Shown: positions 26,669 through 35,641, counted from the first letter of the stretch. The stretch is DNA of 64,000 bases from Leptospira bouyouniensis (GCF_004769525.1 NZ_RQFT01000011.1:1-64000); one strand, 5' to 3'. The notes: generated from the sequence alone by a model not told the origin. A program made the numbers and translations.

Positions 26669-27928
26669 ATGTCACGTTCTGGATTAGCCGAAAAACAGTT
26701 CAAAATTGAGAAAGCAGAAAAGCCTACAGAATTGCGTGGATCTCGTTCCAAAAAGACAAGACTTTTCTCAACTTCCCCCACAAAATCCACTTCCCCAAAA
26801 CTAAAAAACCCAAAATCAAGCCCAACTAAGGAACAAAGCGATAATCGACAAGGAGAGCGTTCTAACTGTGTAAAGATAAATGAAAGGCTCGCTTCTTCAT
26901 GCGAAGATACTGACAAAATAAAAAAAAGAACGCATAATATATTATCTGATCCTAAGCTTAATCAGTTCTTCAAATTAAAAACCTTAACCATCCTTAACGC
27001 TCTCTATCCAAAGTCCTGTGGATGCGAGAAACCTAATCTAGTTTATCTAAAGGTGAAGGGTAGGGAATCCATCGCTAGGTGTTCTTCATGCCATAAGATG
27101 GTCTCTCTCACTGCCAACACTCCATTCCAAGGCTACAAATCGAATCTAGCCTACATCAGCTTCATCATTTGGGATATGGTGAATCAATACCCTAAGATTA
27201 TGACATCAATGGAGATCAGTAGGAAACTAAATCTATCTTACAAAACTTCATACTTCCTTAAGAAGCGATTACAGGTTATCTTCTCACAGCTCAATGAATC
27301 CCTTAAGAAGAAACTCTATGAAGAGCTTCAAAACCCTGTAGAATCAGATAAAAAACCTATAGCTGTAGCTGACTCAGTAGTTCTTTACTCTTCTTCCTTA
27401 CGAGCCAATAAGCATCGATCCAGAAGATACAAAACAGGAACAGCTTCTATCTATTTGAGTAACTCACTTGGAGGAGAACAGAAGGGAGTATTGGTTCACA
27501 CTGTAGGGATTAATCACGGAATGAGTTTTTACAAATCGATTCCACTTAATAATCAAGAATATCTAGGGAAGGACTTAGATGAAAAGATTCCTAAGAACGT
27601 AACTCTCTACACTGATGAAGGATATACATTTATCTGGGATAGACCTAACCACAAAATGGTCAATCATTCAAGACGTTCTAATGATCCAAGGTATAACCTA
27701 AGTCGTGAAAGGTGGGTAACTAAGGAAGGTGTGAGTTCTAATGGTGCTGAAGCTCGCAATAATATACTTAAGCAGTCCTTCAGAAGTTATGGATATGTAA
27801 GTCCTAAGTGGTCACAGTTATACTTAGATGAGATAAGCTTCTTAGGGAACGTAAGGTTCTCCAGTGAATTGAGAAGTTTACTGAGTTTGGGTGAAGTGAA
27901 TTTTGTGGGAGTAGGTAATAAGAGCTAA
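26669..27928 (+). CDS. IS1595/ISXO2-like transposase
   Basis: 419 aa. After a basic, serine- and proline-rich N-terminus (1-90), a zinc ribbon (C-G-C ... C-S-S-C, about 119-146) is followed by a helix-turn-helix-like region and the ISXO2-type DDE catalytic domain: A-D-S (about 235), Y-T-D-E-G-Y (about 313) and N-G-A-E-A-R-N-N (about 360). The last glutamate-containing helix and Y-V-S-P-K-W match the family. It ends one base before the tRNA-Arg 3' end. No flanking inverted repeats are seen, so it may be immobile or a domesticated gene. Confidence 0.8.
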   Translation: MSRSGLAEKQFKIEKAEKPTELRGSRSKKTRLFSTSPTKSTSPKLKNPKSSPTKEQSDNRQGERSNCVKINERLASSCEDTDKIKKRTHNILSDPKLNQFFKLKTLTILNALYPKSCGCEKPNLVYLKVKGRESIARCSSCHKMVSLTANTPFQGYKSNLAYISFIIWDMVNQYPKIMTSMEISRKLNLSYKTSYFLKKRLQVIFSQLNESLKKKLYEELQNPVESDKKPIAVADSVVLYSSSLRANKHRSRRYKTGTASIYLSNSLGGEQKGVLVHTVGINHGMSFYKSIPLNNQEYLGKDLDEKIPKNVTLYTDEGYTFIWDRPNHKMVNHSRRSNDPRYNLSRERWVTKEGVSSNGAEARNNILKQSFRSYGYVSPKWSQLYLDEISFLGNVRFSSELRSLLSLGEVNFVGVGNKS

Positions 27929-27929
27929 C

Positions 27930-28004
27930 TGGTGCCCCAGGAGGGAATCGAACCCCCACTGTCGGTTCCGAAGACCGATGTTCTATCCGTTGAACTACCA
28001 GGGC
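27930..28004 (-). tRNA. tRNA-Arg (anticodon TCG)
   Basis: The minus strand folds into a cloverleaf: acceptor GCCCTGG with CTGGGGC, anticodon loop C-T-TCG-G-A closed by TCGGT/ACCGA, T-arm with GGTTCGATTCC, encoded CCA at 27930-27932. Reads CGA codons. It begins 19 bases after the stop of the minus-strand gene at 28024, so may share its transcript. Its 3' end is the left border of the conserved chromosome. Confidence 0.95.
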
Positions 28005-28023
28005 ATGGAGACGGGATGTATTG

Positions 28024-28866
28024 TCAGGATAAGGGGACCCTTTCTTCGGGCAAATGATTTTTTGGAAAAGAAAAACTCATCCTTACGATGTACCAAAAGA
28101 GTAAAATGGTCCAAAACACAAGGGACAATCGTAAGAATAAAAAAACAAAGTAGATTGGTTTGGGTTTTCCTGGAACTAAGAAGATGGTTAGGTCATTTGT
28201 TTGGAACAATTGTGAACCTGGGATTTTTTTGCGGATGGCATCAAAGTTTTTTCGAAATTCGCCCAATCGTTCTGATGGGTCCAAAGCAAAATCATTTGTG
28301 TATCTGAGTGACCCTTCGTCTCCAAAAGCATAGAAAGTTGTTTCCCAACCTAGAAAATCAAAATGGATTGGGAATGATCCGGGTGGGTTTCTTAGGAAAA
28401 AATAAATGGTTCCTCCATCATATACAAAAGAAGGGATCTGACCTTCTAACCTAATTTTTGTTTTGCTAAAACCATCTTCGTAAAAGTCGGACCAATCCCC
28501 CCACTGGAAAATTGTGCCTCGGTCATCTTTCCAAAGCAATCCTCCGAGATTTCCCAAAGTTTCTAATTCTCTTTCCCATGCCAAACGGACGTTTATTTTT
28601 TCAGCCAATGTATTTTTTTGAATGGAATGGTAACGAAGTGAGTTTTTTAAACGAATGCGAAGTTCTCGAATTTCTGTTTGGTTTGTTTCAAGCAATCGTT
28701 TTCGAATTTCAATTTCTTCTTTTTGGAATGGATCTGAAAATACAACCTCAGAAATAGTAAGTATAAATTCAGTGAATGGATCTTGAGAATCCTTCATCGC
28801 GTCTGCATAGGTATTTGATTTTGGAACCAAAAGAAAGACGAGGAACAGAAAAAAATAGATTCTCAT
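28024..28866 (-). CDS. Exported membrane-anchored hypothetical protein
   Basis: 280 aa from ATG 28866; an upstream in-frame ATG at 28905 would overlap the divergent HIT gene. A signal peptide (M-R-I-Y-F-F-L-F-L-V-F-L-L-V) is followed by a coiled coil (about 40-85), a beta-rich middle and a C-terminal transmembrane helix (about 245-267) with a short basic tail. The bulk should be periplasmic. Not recognised by family. Confidence 0.7.
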   Translation of the reverse strand: MRIYFFLFLVFLLVPKSNTYADAMKDSQDPFTEFILTISEVVFSDPFQKEEIEIRKRLLETNQTEIRELRIRLKNSLRYHSIQKNTLAEKINVRLAWERELETLGNLGGLLWKDDRGTIFQWGDWSDFYEDGFSKTKIRLEGQIPSFVYDGGTIYFFLRNPPGSFPIHFDFLGWETTFYAFGDEGSLRYTNDFALDPSERLGEFRKNFDAIRKKIPGSQLFQTNDLTIFLVPGKPKPIYFVFLFLRLSLVFWTILLFWYIVRMSFSFPKNHLPEERVPLS

Positions 28867-28898
28867 CTCTTTGAGTATCGGCAAAATTGGGAGGAATG

Positions 28899-29255
28899 AT
28901 GACATGTCCTATCTGCCAAGCGCACAAAAATCCTTCAGAGATAGTTTTTGAAAACGAATTTTGGATCTTAAGAAAGGCGAGCCAAAACCTCGAAGGGTAT
29001 CATTACCTCGAAATCAAAGGCCATATCGAATCTTGGAACCAATTGACTTTGGAACAATTTGAGGCATATGGTCGAGCACTCCATAAGGGAACAGAAATCA
29101 TAGAAACCTCACACCCCAAAAAAATATATATGACTGCCATTGCAGAGCGAGTGCCTCATTTGCATGTCCATCTTATCCCAAGGTTTGAAGGACAAACCCC
29201 CGGTATCGAACACATCGCCATGGCAACAGGACCAGGATTTCCGAAACCAATGTAA
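28899..29255 (+). CDS. HIT-family nucleotide hydrolase
   Basis: 118 aa. The histidine triad H-L-H-V-H-L-I (His87, 89, 91) is complete; the N-terminal C-P-I-C pair resembles the zinc-binding end of some HIT proteins. These enzymes split nucleoside phosphoramidates or dinucleoside polyphosphates. Start ATG 28899 with GGGAGG just upstream; ATG 28896 and TTG 28887 are alternatives. Followed by two PPK2 genes, also nucleotide-phosphate metabolism. Confidence 0.9.
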   Translation: MTCPICQAHKNPSEIVFENEFWILRKASQNLEGYHYLEIKGHIESWNQLTLEQFEAYGRALHKGTEIIETSHPKKIYMTAIAERVPHLHVHLIPRFEGQTPGIEHIAMATGPGFPKPM

Positions 29256-29292
29256 AAAGTGGTTGGATGATTGAAAAATCTTCCTACTATTT

Positions 29293-30054
29293 TTGCTTGT
29301 GATTTTAGACAGACATCCATCGAACCAAATCCCACGTTCTTCGATTGAAGGAATTGAGACTTTACAAGAGCGTTTTTTCCTCCTTCAACGGGAAAGTGCA
29401 CACCAGAAAATTGCACATATATTTATTTTAGAAGGATTTTCTTCTTCAGGAAAAGGATCCATTTTACAGTCCCTCACCATTCGCCTTGATCCAAGAAAAT
29501 TCAAGGTTTATTCTCCCTATGTGGGCCAATCAGAAGATAGAGGGTATCCATTTTTATGGAATTTTTGGAAAGTATTACCTCGTTATGGTGAATTTTTGTT
29601 TTACTTAAATACGTATTACAGTCGTTTGGCGTATCTTAGGTCTCAGAAAAAAATTGATTTAAACGAATATGATCACAGATTATTATCCATCTTAAATACG
29701 GAAAGAATTCTATCGAAAGACAAAATCATTGTTCATAAGTTTTTTCTGCATCTTTCCAAAAAAGAGCAGAAAAAACGATTGGAAGAATCCAAAAAAAAGA
29801 AAAAGGATTGGGAATTATCAGCTTACGACAAAGACCAAGGCGAACATTATAAACGTTATTTTGAAATTTATGATTCTATCTTGAGTTCCTCTCGAACAGT
29901 CGATTCTCCATGGATAGTGATCACCAGTGACAAAAAAGAAGATACAAAACTTTTAGTGTTCGAAGCGATTTTAGATCGTCTTGAAAAAACATTAAATTAT
30001 GATTCCAAAACAAATTTAAAAAAGATCAACCACGGAATGGAACTCATCCCATGA
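29293..30054 (+). CDS. PPK2-like protein, catalytic motif degenerate (N-half homologue)
   Basis: 253 aa; start is a TTG at 29293 or GTG at 29299. PPK2 fold with Walker A E-G-F-S-S-S-G-K-G-S (47-56), but the Walker B motif, D-R-S-Y-Y-G-R in active enzymes, is L-N-T-Y-Y-S-R here (Asn106). The lid region is shortened and lysine-rich. In two-domain PPK2 enzymes the N-terminal half is inactive and the C-terminal half works; this gene and the next look like those halves as separate genes. It overlaps the next gene by 4 bases (ATGA). Probably structural or regulatory. Confidence 0.8.
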   Translation: MLVILDRHPSNQIPRSSIEGIETLQERFFLLQRESAHQKIAHIFILEGFSSSGKGSILQSLTIRLDPRKFKVYSPYVGQSEDRGYPFLWNFWKVLPRYGEFLFYLNTYYSRLAYLRSQKKIDLNEYDHRLLSILNTERILSKDKIIVHKFFLHLSKKEQKKRLEESKKKKKDWELSAYDKDQGEHYKRYFEIYDSILSSSRTVDSPWIVITSDKKEDTKLLVFEAILDRLEKTLNYDSKTNLKKINHGMELIP

Positions 30055-30791
30055 AACAAACTTTGTTCAAAACAAGAATACTAAATGTAACACAATTGGA
30101 TCTAAACCAGTCATTACAAAGTGAAGAATACCAAGTTTGTATGAAAGATCTCAAAAACCAAATTAGAGATCTTACTTTTTTAGCCAAAGCAAAAGATCGC
30201 CCCATACTCATCGTATTCGAAGGGTGGGATGCGGCGGGTAAGGGTGGTGCCATTCGTCGCTTAACATCTGAAATCGATCCACGTTTATTTGAAGTGCATA
30301 ATATCTCTGCCCCCAATGGAGACGAAATCCAACACCATTACCTTTGGCGTTTTTGGAATCGAATCCCCAAAAAAGGCCATGTAGGAATATTTGATCGTTC
30401 TTATTATGGAAGAGTGCTCGTGGAACGAGTGGAGGGTTTTGCTACTGATGTCGAATGGTCAAGAGCCTATGAAGAAATCTTTTTATTCGAAGAACAACTC
30501 CAAAGTTTTGGTACGATCATCATTAAATTTTGGTTGCATATCAGTTCGGATGAACAACTCGCTCGATTTGAAATGAGAAAAAATGATCCTCTCAAACGTT
30601 GGAAACTCACAGAAGAAGATTGGCGTAACCGTGACAAATGGCATTTGTATGAGGATGCTGCCAATGAAATGTTCCAAAAAACAGATTCACCCAAAGCACC
30701 TTGGCATTTGGTTCCTGCAAATGATAAATACTTTGCACGGGTAATGGTTTTAGACGCTGTAAAAAAAAGGTTAGAAGAAGAATTGAGGTGA
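30051..30791 (+). CDS. Polyphosphate kinase 2 family protein (active half)
   Basis: 246 aa. Walker A E-G-W-D-A-A-G-K-G-G (57-66), D-R-S-Y-Y-G-R (115-121) with catalytic Asp115, and lid motif W-K-L-T-E-E-D-W-R-N-R-D are all intact. PPK2 transfers phosphate between polyphosphate and nucleotides (NDP to NTP, or NMP to NDP depending on class). Class cannot be assigned from sequence alone. Translation is coupled to the degenerate partner by ATGA, so the pair is likely made in equal amounts and may form a heteromer. Confidence 0.93.
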   Translation: MKQTLFKTRILNVTQLDLNQSLQSEEYQVCMKDLKNQIRDLTFLAKAKDRPILIVFEGWDAAGKGGAIRRLTSEIDPRLFEVHNISAPNGDEIQHHYLWRFWNRIPKKGHVGIFDRSYYGRVLVERVEGFATDVEWSRAYEEIFLFEEQLQSFGTIIIKFWLHISSDEQLARFEMRKNDPLKRWKLTEEDWRNRDKWHLYEDAANEMFQKTDSPKAPWHLVPANDKYFARVMVLDAVKKRLEEELR

Positions 30792-30826
30792 AGAATAGCT
30801 TGTGAGTAAGTTCTACTGACATTGCT

Positions 30827-30858
30827 ATTTTAATTCAGAAGAAGTCAGAATTAAAAAT
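30827..30858. terminator. Hairpin after the PPK2 genes
   Basis: TTTTAATTC (30828-30836) and GAATTAAAA (30848-30856) form a 9-bp stem with an 11-base loop, 36 bases after the PPK2 stop. The A/T-rich arms fit an intrinsic terminator for either direction. Confidence 0.45.
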
Positions 30859-30944
30859 TACTTATGATCAATTCTCGATTTTGAATTTGATAGTCACTTG
30901 GTTGATTCAAGGATTGTTTCGAAATTAACAATTTATCGTACCTA

Positions 30945-31169
30945 TTAGAGATGTGGCATATTACAAGTTTGAACAAAGCAGGAGATACATTCTTGGAAAA
31001 TAATTTCGTCTGATTTTTCAGGACCATTGTTTTTTTGAACTAAATAACAGTTTAGAAACGATTCTTCCTTTCTTTCAGTGGTTTTATCTTCTTCCTTTTT
31101 TTTAACACAATTGGCAAAGAAAAATATTACAAAAACAATATAGTAAAAAATGATAGTAGATTTGCTCAT
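30945..31169 (-). CDS. Small cysteine-rich lipoprotein
   Basis: 74 aa from ATG 31169 (three codons after an upstream in-frame start). Signal with spirochaetal lipobox F-F-A-N-C, then a lysine/glutamate linker and four more cysteines in the last 35 residues (N-C-Y, E-C-I-S-C, T-C). Likely anchored at the outer membrane. Function unknown. Confidence 0.55.
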   Translation of the reverse strand: MSKSTIIFYYIVFVIFFFANCVKKKEEDKTTERKEESFLNCYLVQKNNGPEKSDEIIFQECISCFVQTCNMPHL

Positions 31170-31348
31170 ACAGCGCATTCGATATCCACATACAATTATA
31201 TCAAAAATGATTTAAAAATTTCGCATTCACTTTTCCTTGTAATTGTATTTAATATAATACTAGAAATAAATTCTCCAATTTTCTTACTAATTTAAATAAG
31301 TTTGGTGATTATTTTTAGTATTTTGGAAGTTCTTAATCATTAATTTCC

Positions 31349-31377
31349 TTGACAATAGTTTCCTAGGAAACTATACT
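31349..31377 (+). promoter_or_regulatory. Promoter with palindromic operator
   Basis: TTGACA (31349-31354), a 17-base spacer and TATACT (31372-31377) make a near-consensus promoter. Positions 31355-31374 form a 20-bp perfect palindrome centred on CCTAGG that fills the spacer and touches the -10. The expected start of transcription falls at the GTG start codon of the MarR gene, so the message is probably leaderless and self-repressed. Confidence 0.75.
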
Positions 31378-31383
31378 TAAAAT

Positions 31384-31854
31384 GTGCCAAAAAAACAAAA
31401 TCTAGAGCCTAGTCACTTAAAATCCCATTTAGGATATCATTTAAGAGTGGTATCCAATGCAGTTTCACATTCTTTTGCAGGGAAACTTGCAAGTTTGGAC
31501 GTGACTGTTGCAGAATGGGTGATTCTAAGGGAGATGTATTCTCATGACACCAACACCTCTCCTAGTGTCGTGGCCGAAATCACAGGTCTAAGCCGAGGTG
31601 CTGTTTCCAAACTGATCGACAGACTATTGAATAAAGGACTAGTGAGTCGAGAAGAAGCAAGTGAAGATAGACGTTTCCAAGAAATCAAACTTACAAAAGA
31701 AGGAATTAAACTTGTTCCAAAACTTTCATTCATTGCTGATGAAAACGATTCCTCATTTTTTTCTTTGCTTTCTCAATCAGAAAAAGACCAACTCCGAAAG
31801 ACTCTCGTGAAACTAGCCGAAGCACACAAATTAAACTTAAATCCAATTGAATAA
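31384..31854 (+). CDS. MarR-family transcriptional regulator
   Basis: 156 aa, GTG start at 31384. Winged helix: S-P-S-V-V-A-E-I-T-G-L-S-R-G-A-V-S-K-L-I-D recognition helices at about 60-80 and wing K-G-L-V-S-R-E-E-A-S-E-D-R-R-F-Q-E-I. Length and helices are standard for the family. The palindrome in its own promoter is the likely binding site. It lies 10 bases before the DUF1398 gene, which it probably controls. Confidence 0.92.
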   Translation: MPKKQNLEPSHLKSHLGYHLRVVSNAVSHSFAGKLASLDVTVAEWVILREMYSHDTNTSPSVVAEITGLSRGAVSKLIDRLLNKGLVSREEASEDRRFQEIKLTKEGIKLVPKLSFIADENDSSFFSLLSQSEKDQLRKTLVKLAEAHKLNLNPIE

Positions 31855-31864
31855 GGTTAAAACA

Positions 31865-32287
31865 ATGACAAACCTAACAACAAAATTAACGGAAGCACAA
31901 AAATTTGGAATGTCCATTCGTCCGAAAGTCGGTGGTTTTCCAATCCTTGCTGAGGTACTTCGCAGTGCAGGAGTGCAAAGTAACCGATGGTCACTGCCAT
32001 CTTGCCAAGCTGTGTATCGAATGAAAGAAGGTTCTGTCGTACTACAAGGAACTCCTTTAGTTACTGGTGTTTTTGAGATTGGAAACTTTGATCGAGATGC
32101 ACTCATTACTGCTCTTCGCACCGACCAAGAAGGCCGAAGTAGTTTCCCCGAATTTCTAAAGGCAGCTTGGGAAGCAGGAGTGATTGGTTACGATGTTGAT
32201 TTCGAGACTCGTAAGGTAGTATACTATGGTATCAATGGAGATAGTTATTTAGAAGAATACACTGCTGTGACAGTTGAGACACCATAA
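31865..32287 (+). CDS. DUF1398 family protein
   Basis: 140 aa from ATG 31865 (AAGG nine bases upstream; a TTG at 31847 overlaps the previous gene). The P-K-V-G-G-F-P-I-L-A-E-V-L-R-S-A-G start and the C-terminal Y-D-V-D-F-E-T-R-K-V-V-Y-Y-G-x-N-G-D-x-Y-x-E-E-Y match DUF1398. Family members are small proteins of unknown function. Co-transcribed with the MarR regulator. Confidence 0.85.
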   Translation: MTNLTTKLTEAQKFGMSIRPKVGGFPILAEVLRSAGVQSNRWSLPSCQAVYRMKEGSVVLQGTPLVTGVFEIGNFDRDALITALRTDQEGRSSFPEFLKAAWEAGVIGYDVDFETRKVVYYGINGDSYLEEYTAVTVETP

Positions 32288-32356
32288 TTTTAAAGTAAAG
32301 TTGTAAAGATTTGAAGAACATTGCGGGGTTCTCCTCGCACTTCTTCTTTTGCCATA

Positions 32357-32968
32357 TTATTTATATGGTTTTTGTTTGATTTGAAACGTATACGTTCTAT
32401 CTTCTGAATGGATAAACACTTGCGCATAAAATCCTAAATCCAAAGATCGAAATTTAGAACGAAAGATCGAAGCTTCTTCGTCAAAAATTTCTTTCCGACA
32501 ATCTGCGACTAAGGACTTCCATTTATCTTTAGAAACCGAATGGTATAAAAATCCATTTGCATTTGCTGGAATGATTCTTTTTTCCCAAAAAATTTCTTCC
32601 TGGAAACACAGAACCCCTTGTTTTGTTTTGATTCGAAATTCCGACTTCCACTTAGGGTTAGGAATCTGAATTTGATTTTTAGTATTATTTTCTATAAATA
32701 AAAAATAACCTTGGAACTTTTCATCTTCTTCTCTTGATAAACTCAAATAGGTAGGAAATCCATCAACGATCTGTTTCTCGGATTGAGTTGGATTTTGAAA
32801 ATTGCCTGGGTTTAATGCTTTAAATCCAATGTAAAAAATAAGGATGACAAGAATCAAATCGATGAAGAGTACAATTTGTCTCCATCTAGTTTTTTTATGT
32901 TTATCACCAATTTGTTTTAAATAATCTCGAAATTCTTCAGGAGAACGTGAATGGTATCCTTTTCCCAT
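32357..32968 (-). CDS. Hypothetical membrane protein
   Basis: 203 aa. Single transmembrane helix (about 28-49) after a charged cytoplasmic start, then a soluble domain of beta strands. No known family. It directly follows nnr: its ATG shares base 32968 with the nnr stop (TAATG-type overlap), so it is coupled. Confidence 0.7.
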   Translation of the reverse strand: MGKGYHSRSPEEFRDYLKQIGDKHKKTRWRQIVLFIDLILVILIFYIGFKALNPGNFQNPTQSEKQIVDGFPTYLSLSREEDEKFQGYFLFIENNTKNQIQIPNPKWKSEFRIKTKQGVLCFQEEIFWEKRIIPANANGFLYHSVSKDKWKSLVADCRKEIFDEEASIFRSKFRSLDLGFYAQVFIHSEDRTYTFQIKQKPYK

Positions 32969-34467
32969 TAGAGTAACTCCACTAACGAATTCAAAATTTG
33001 GTGTGCCGAAGGATAAGGTTCGTCCAATTGTTTGGAATGATCTAAAAACGAAAGTGCTAAGTGAGCTGCTTCTGGAATGGAGAGTTCCAAATCCAAACTC
33101 AGATAACGCGTTATGATTCCAGATAACAAATCACCTGTTCCCATGGTAGCAAGTTTTGGATTTGGAGATTCCCAAACAAAGGAAGATCCATCAGGACATA
33201 CAAGTAAACTCACAAATGATTTAAGTAAAACATATACTTGGTTAGCTTTTGTGAAAGGTACAAGGGTTTCATAAGCTTCTTGGATGGAATTATGTTTTTT
33301 TCCTGTCAGTCGATTGAGTTCTCCTACATGGGGAGTGAGAAGGACTCTGTCACCTATAGGAAGTTTGGTTCCGAAACTAGGAATGGCTCCTGCATCTAAG
33401 ATACAGGTTTTTCCTTTTTTTACTTCCCAAGATTCTAAATCCTTTGGATAATTCGAAAGACCAGGACCAATGAGTATGGTTTTTGTTTTTTCAAAGAAGG
33501 GATCCTGAACCATGGATAAAAAATCGGAAGTCACCACCATTTTCGATAGGTCTTTTTGCAAACCCAATTGGTTTATCTTTGGTGAAGGTGAATAAATTTT
33601 GCTAATCCCTCCACCTAACCTGGAAAAAGCATTTTCTGAAAGTAAAATAGCACCTTCCATTCCTTCGCCACCACCGTAAAACATCGCTGAACCAGCACTG
33701 TATTTATGGTCTTTGTTTTTTCGTTTTAAAACTTGAATGGCTTTTTCTGGGTCTGGCTCTAAATAATAACGGTTGGAAAAGTTTGTTTCTGTTAGGTGGG
33801 TTCTCGTTGGAAAGCCGATGGACTCGTAATATCTTGGTATCAGATTATCTTTTTCGTAAATATATCCAATATTCTCCCATTTCCTTGTGCCAAGTTCCTC
33901 AATGGAATCAGCAAAAACAAATGGTTGGCTTTTTGATTCTGAAGTTTCTAAATGATTTGGGTTCCATCCGCTGGGAGTATCCAGAGAGAGTCGATAAAAA
34001 ATGACTTCACTTTCATTGATAGCATGGATCGTCTGAGTCAATTCTTGAGAAAGGGGGGATTGGAAACCAGTTCCAAGAAGAGCATCAACGAGTAAAACGG
34101 AATCAGTATCTGCAGTTTCCAAATGGGAGAGCAACTGATCCAATGTTTCAGGCAAAGCGACAAAAGACTTAACAAGGGATTCATAAAATATGCCAGCCTC
34201 ATTTTTGTTAGGTGAAGATTGGAAGACTCGAACGGGGTATCCTTCTTGGAACAAGAGGTAGGCAAGTGCATACCCATCGCCACCATTTCCACCGCTCCCA
34301 CAAACAATCCAAATGGATTCTGCCGTTTTCCACAAATCTTCATTCGCATGGAATACGGATAAAGCAGCCATTCCCATTAACGTTTGTTCTGAAAATCCAA
34401 GTTTGTTTTTTGCCAATGAATCTATTAATTTGGATTCATTGTTTGTAAAAAGTGGAATGAGTTTCAT
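32968..34467 (-). CDS. nnr: Bifunctional NAD(P)H-hydrate epimerase / ADP-dependent dehydratase
   Basis: 499 aa. The N-terminal YjeF_N epimerase (1-210) has V-C-G-S-G-G-N-G-G-D-G-Y-A; the C-terminal ribokinase-like dehydratase (about 225-499) has H-K-Y-S-A-G-S-A, L-T-P-H-V-G-E-L-N-R-L and N-P-K-L-A-T-M-G-T-G-D-L-L-S-G. It repairs hydrated NAD(P)H. Both active sites look intact, and length is typical. Second in a minus-strand run after the LIC_12708-like lipoprotein, whose stop it meets without a gap. Confidence 0.96.
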   Translation of the reverse strand: MKLIPLFTNNESKLIDSLAKNKLGFSEQTLMGMAALSVFHANEDLWKTAESIWIVCGSGGNGGDGYALAYLLFQEGYPVRVFQSSPNKNEAGIFYESLVKSFVALPETLDQLLSHLETADTDSVLLVDALLGTGFQSPLSQELTQTIHAINESEVIFYRLSLDTPSGWNPNHLETSESKSQPFVFADSIEELGTRKWENIGYIYEKDNLIPRYYESIGFPTRTHLTETNFSNRYYLEPDPEKAIQVLKRKNKDHKYSAGSAMFYGGGEGMEGAILLSENAFSRLGGGISKIYSPSPKINQLGLQKDLSKMVVTSDFLSMVQDPFFEKTKTILIGPGLSNYPKDLESWEVKKGKTCILDAGAIPSFGTKLPIGDRVLLTPHVGELNRLTGKKHNSIQEAYETLVPFTKANQVYVLLKSFVSLLVCPDGSSFVWESPNPKLATMGTGDLLSGIITRYLSLDLELSIPEAAHLALSFLDHSKQLDEPYPSAHQILNSLVELL

Positions 34468-35574
34468 TTAAATCCAGCGGTACACTTCGAGTGCACCAGA
34501 CCGAATGCGAACAGAATAAATGGTATCAAATGCATCGGTATACGTTTCCCTCCACTGCCCACGAGGACTGGAAAAAGGGATACGTTTGTTATTGATATGG
34601 TTTCCTTCTTTATCATGGACTTGTAAACGAACTGAGTTTCCACCATCTTCGGTTTCCCAGATGTAGAATTCTCCATTATTTCGAATGGAAAATAAAATTT
34701 CGGAAGGGTCTTGGATTTCTTTTAGTAACTCCACTTCTTTGGAGTCAAAATGGAATCGATAGATCCTTCGGAATTTAAAACGTTTGTCCTTTTTGGAATC
34801 ATAACTAAAGGAACCTAAAACGTATTCTCCTTCTGGGTGAGGTAAAAGTTTGTCTAAGGTGATATCATATTCCTTTGCGTCGGCGTTTGAAAAAACTTCG
34901 AGAGTTGATTCTTTTAGATTTCCTTTTAATTCCCCTTCTTCAAAATAAGAAAGTCGCATTTCTTCTGCAATGCGGTGGTAAACAAATAATTTGTCTCCTT
35001 CTCCTGGCAAAATGTATTCAATGTAACGAAAGGGTTCGGAGTTCTTTCCTGAAGCCCCTAACATAAACTTGACGACTCCTTTTTGTGTGATTTGCACAAG
35101 AAAGGAAGGGAGTACAGTTGTCCCCTGGGTGGAAAAAGCACCACTGTACGTTTTGTACAAATTTTCTTGGCCGGGGGGAAGTTCCATACCTTTGGAAGAA
35201 ATTCGGTTTTGGACCACAAGATCACCGTCTTCGTTCATGGCGACAATGCCAATCCCTCCAAATCGGAACGGGTAGTGGGGGATCCCGGCAACCGATTTAA
35301 AATCTGGATTCCCAATGGTAGCATCAAGCCTTCCATTTCGATCAAATAATTTGATGACTGCCTGTTTGTTGTCGGGTAGTGCCGAGATATTGGAAGAAGT
35401 TGGGATAGTTAAAGGAACATTGGTCAAAACTTGGTTTACCACCACACCCTCGAAGGTTTCATTCGTCGCTCCAAGTGGGATACGAAAGAGGATTTCTTCT
35501 TTGAGGTTCTCGACGCGAAACCTTAGGCAGGAAGTGGAAACGATTAGGGTGAGAAGGAAATAAAGAGTTCGCAT
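34468..35574 (-). CDS. Conserved leptospiral lipoprotein (LIC_12708-like)
   Basis: 368 aa from ATG 35574, which gives a signal ending I-V-S-T-S-C; the 28 codons upstream to 35658 are not protein-like. The rest is beta-rich, with blades such as G-G-I-G-I-V-A-M-N-E-D-G-D-L-V-V and F-S-I-R-N-N-G-E-F-Y-I-W-E-T, probably a beta-propeller. In leptospires a protein of this kind precedes rimP, as I recall under the LIC_12708 name. Divergent from rimP. Confidence 0.75.
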   Translation of the reverse strand: MRTLYFLLTLIVSTSCLRFRVENLKEEILFRIPLGATNETFEGVVVNQVLTNVPLTIPTSSNISALPDNKQAVIKLFDRNGRLDATIGNPDFKSVAGIPHYPFRFGGIGIVAMNEDGDLVVQNRISSKGMELPPGQENLYKTYSGAFSTQGTTVLPSFLVQITQKGVVKFMLGASGKNSEPFRYIEYILPGEGDKLFVYHRIAEEMRLSYFEEGELKGNLKESTLEVFSNADAKEYDITLDKLLPHPEGEYVLGSFSYDSKKDKRFKFRRIYRFHFDSKEVELLKEIQDPSEILFSIRNNGEFYIWETEDGGNSVRLQVHDKEGNHINNKRIPFSSPRGQWRETYTDAFDTIYSVRIRSGALEVYRWI

Positions 35575-35641
35575 GGTGCAACATCCATTCCCTAATTTTT
35601 TATTTACAGGACAACTCGCTTTTCCTAGCCTGTCTAGAGAG

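Noticed and set aside
1..27929. A second copy of the tRNA-Arg 3' end as attL
   Set aside because: Looked for by eye and not found in the window; it may lie to the left of base 1.
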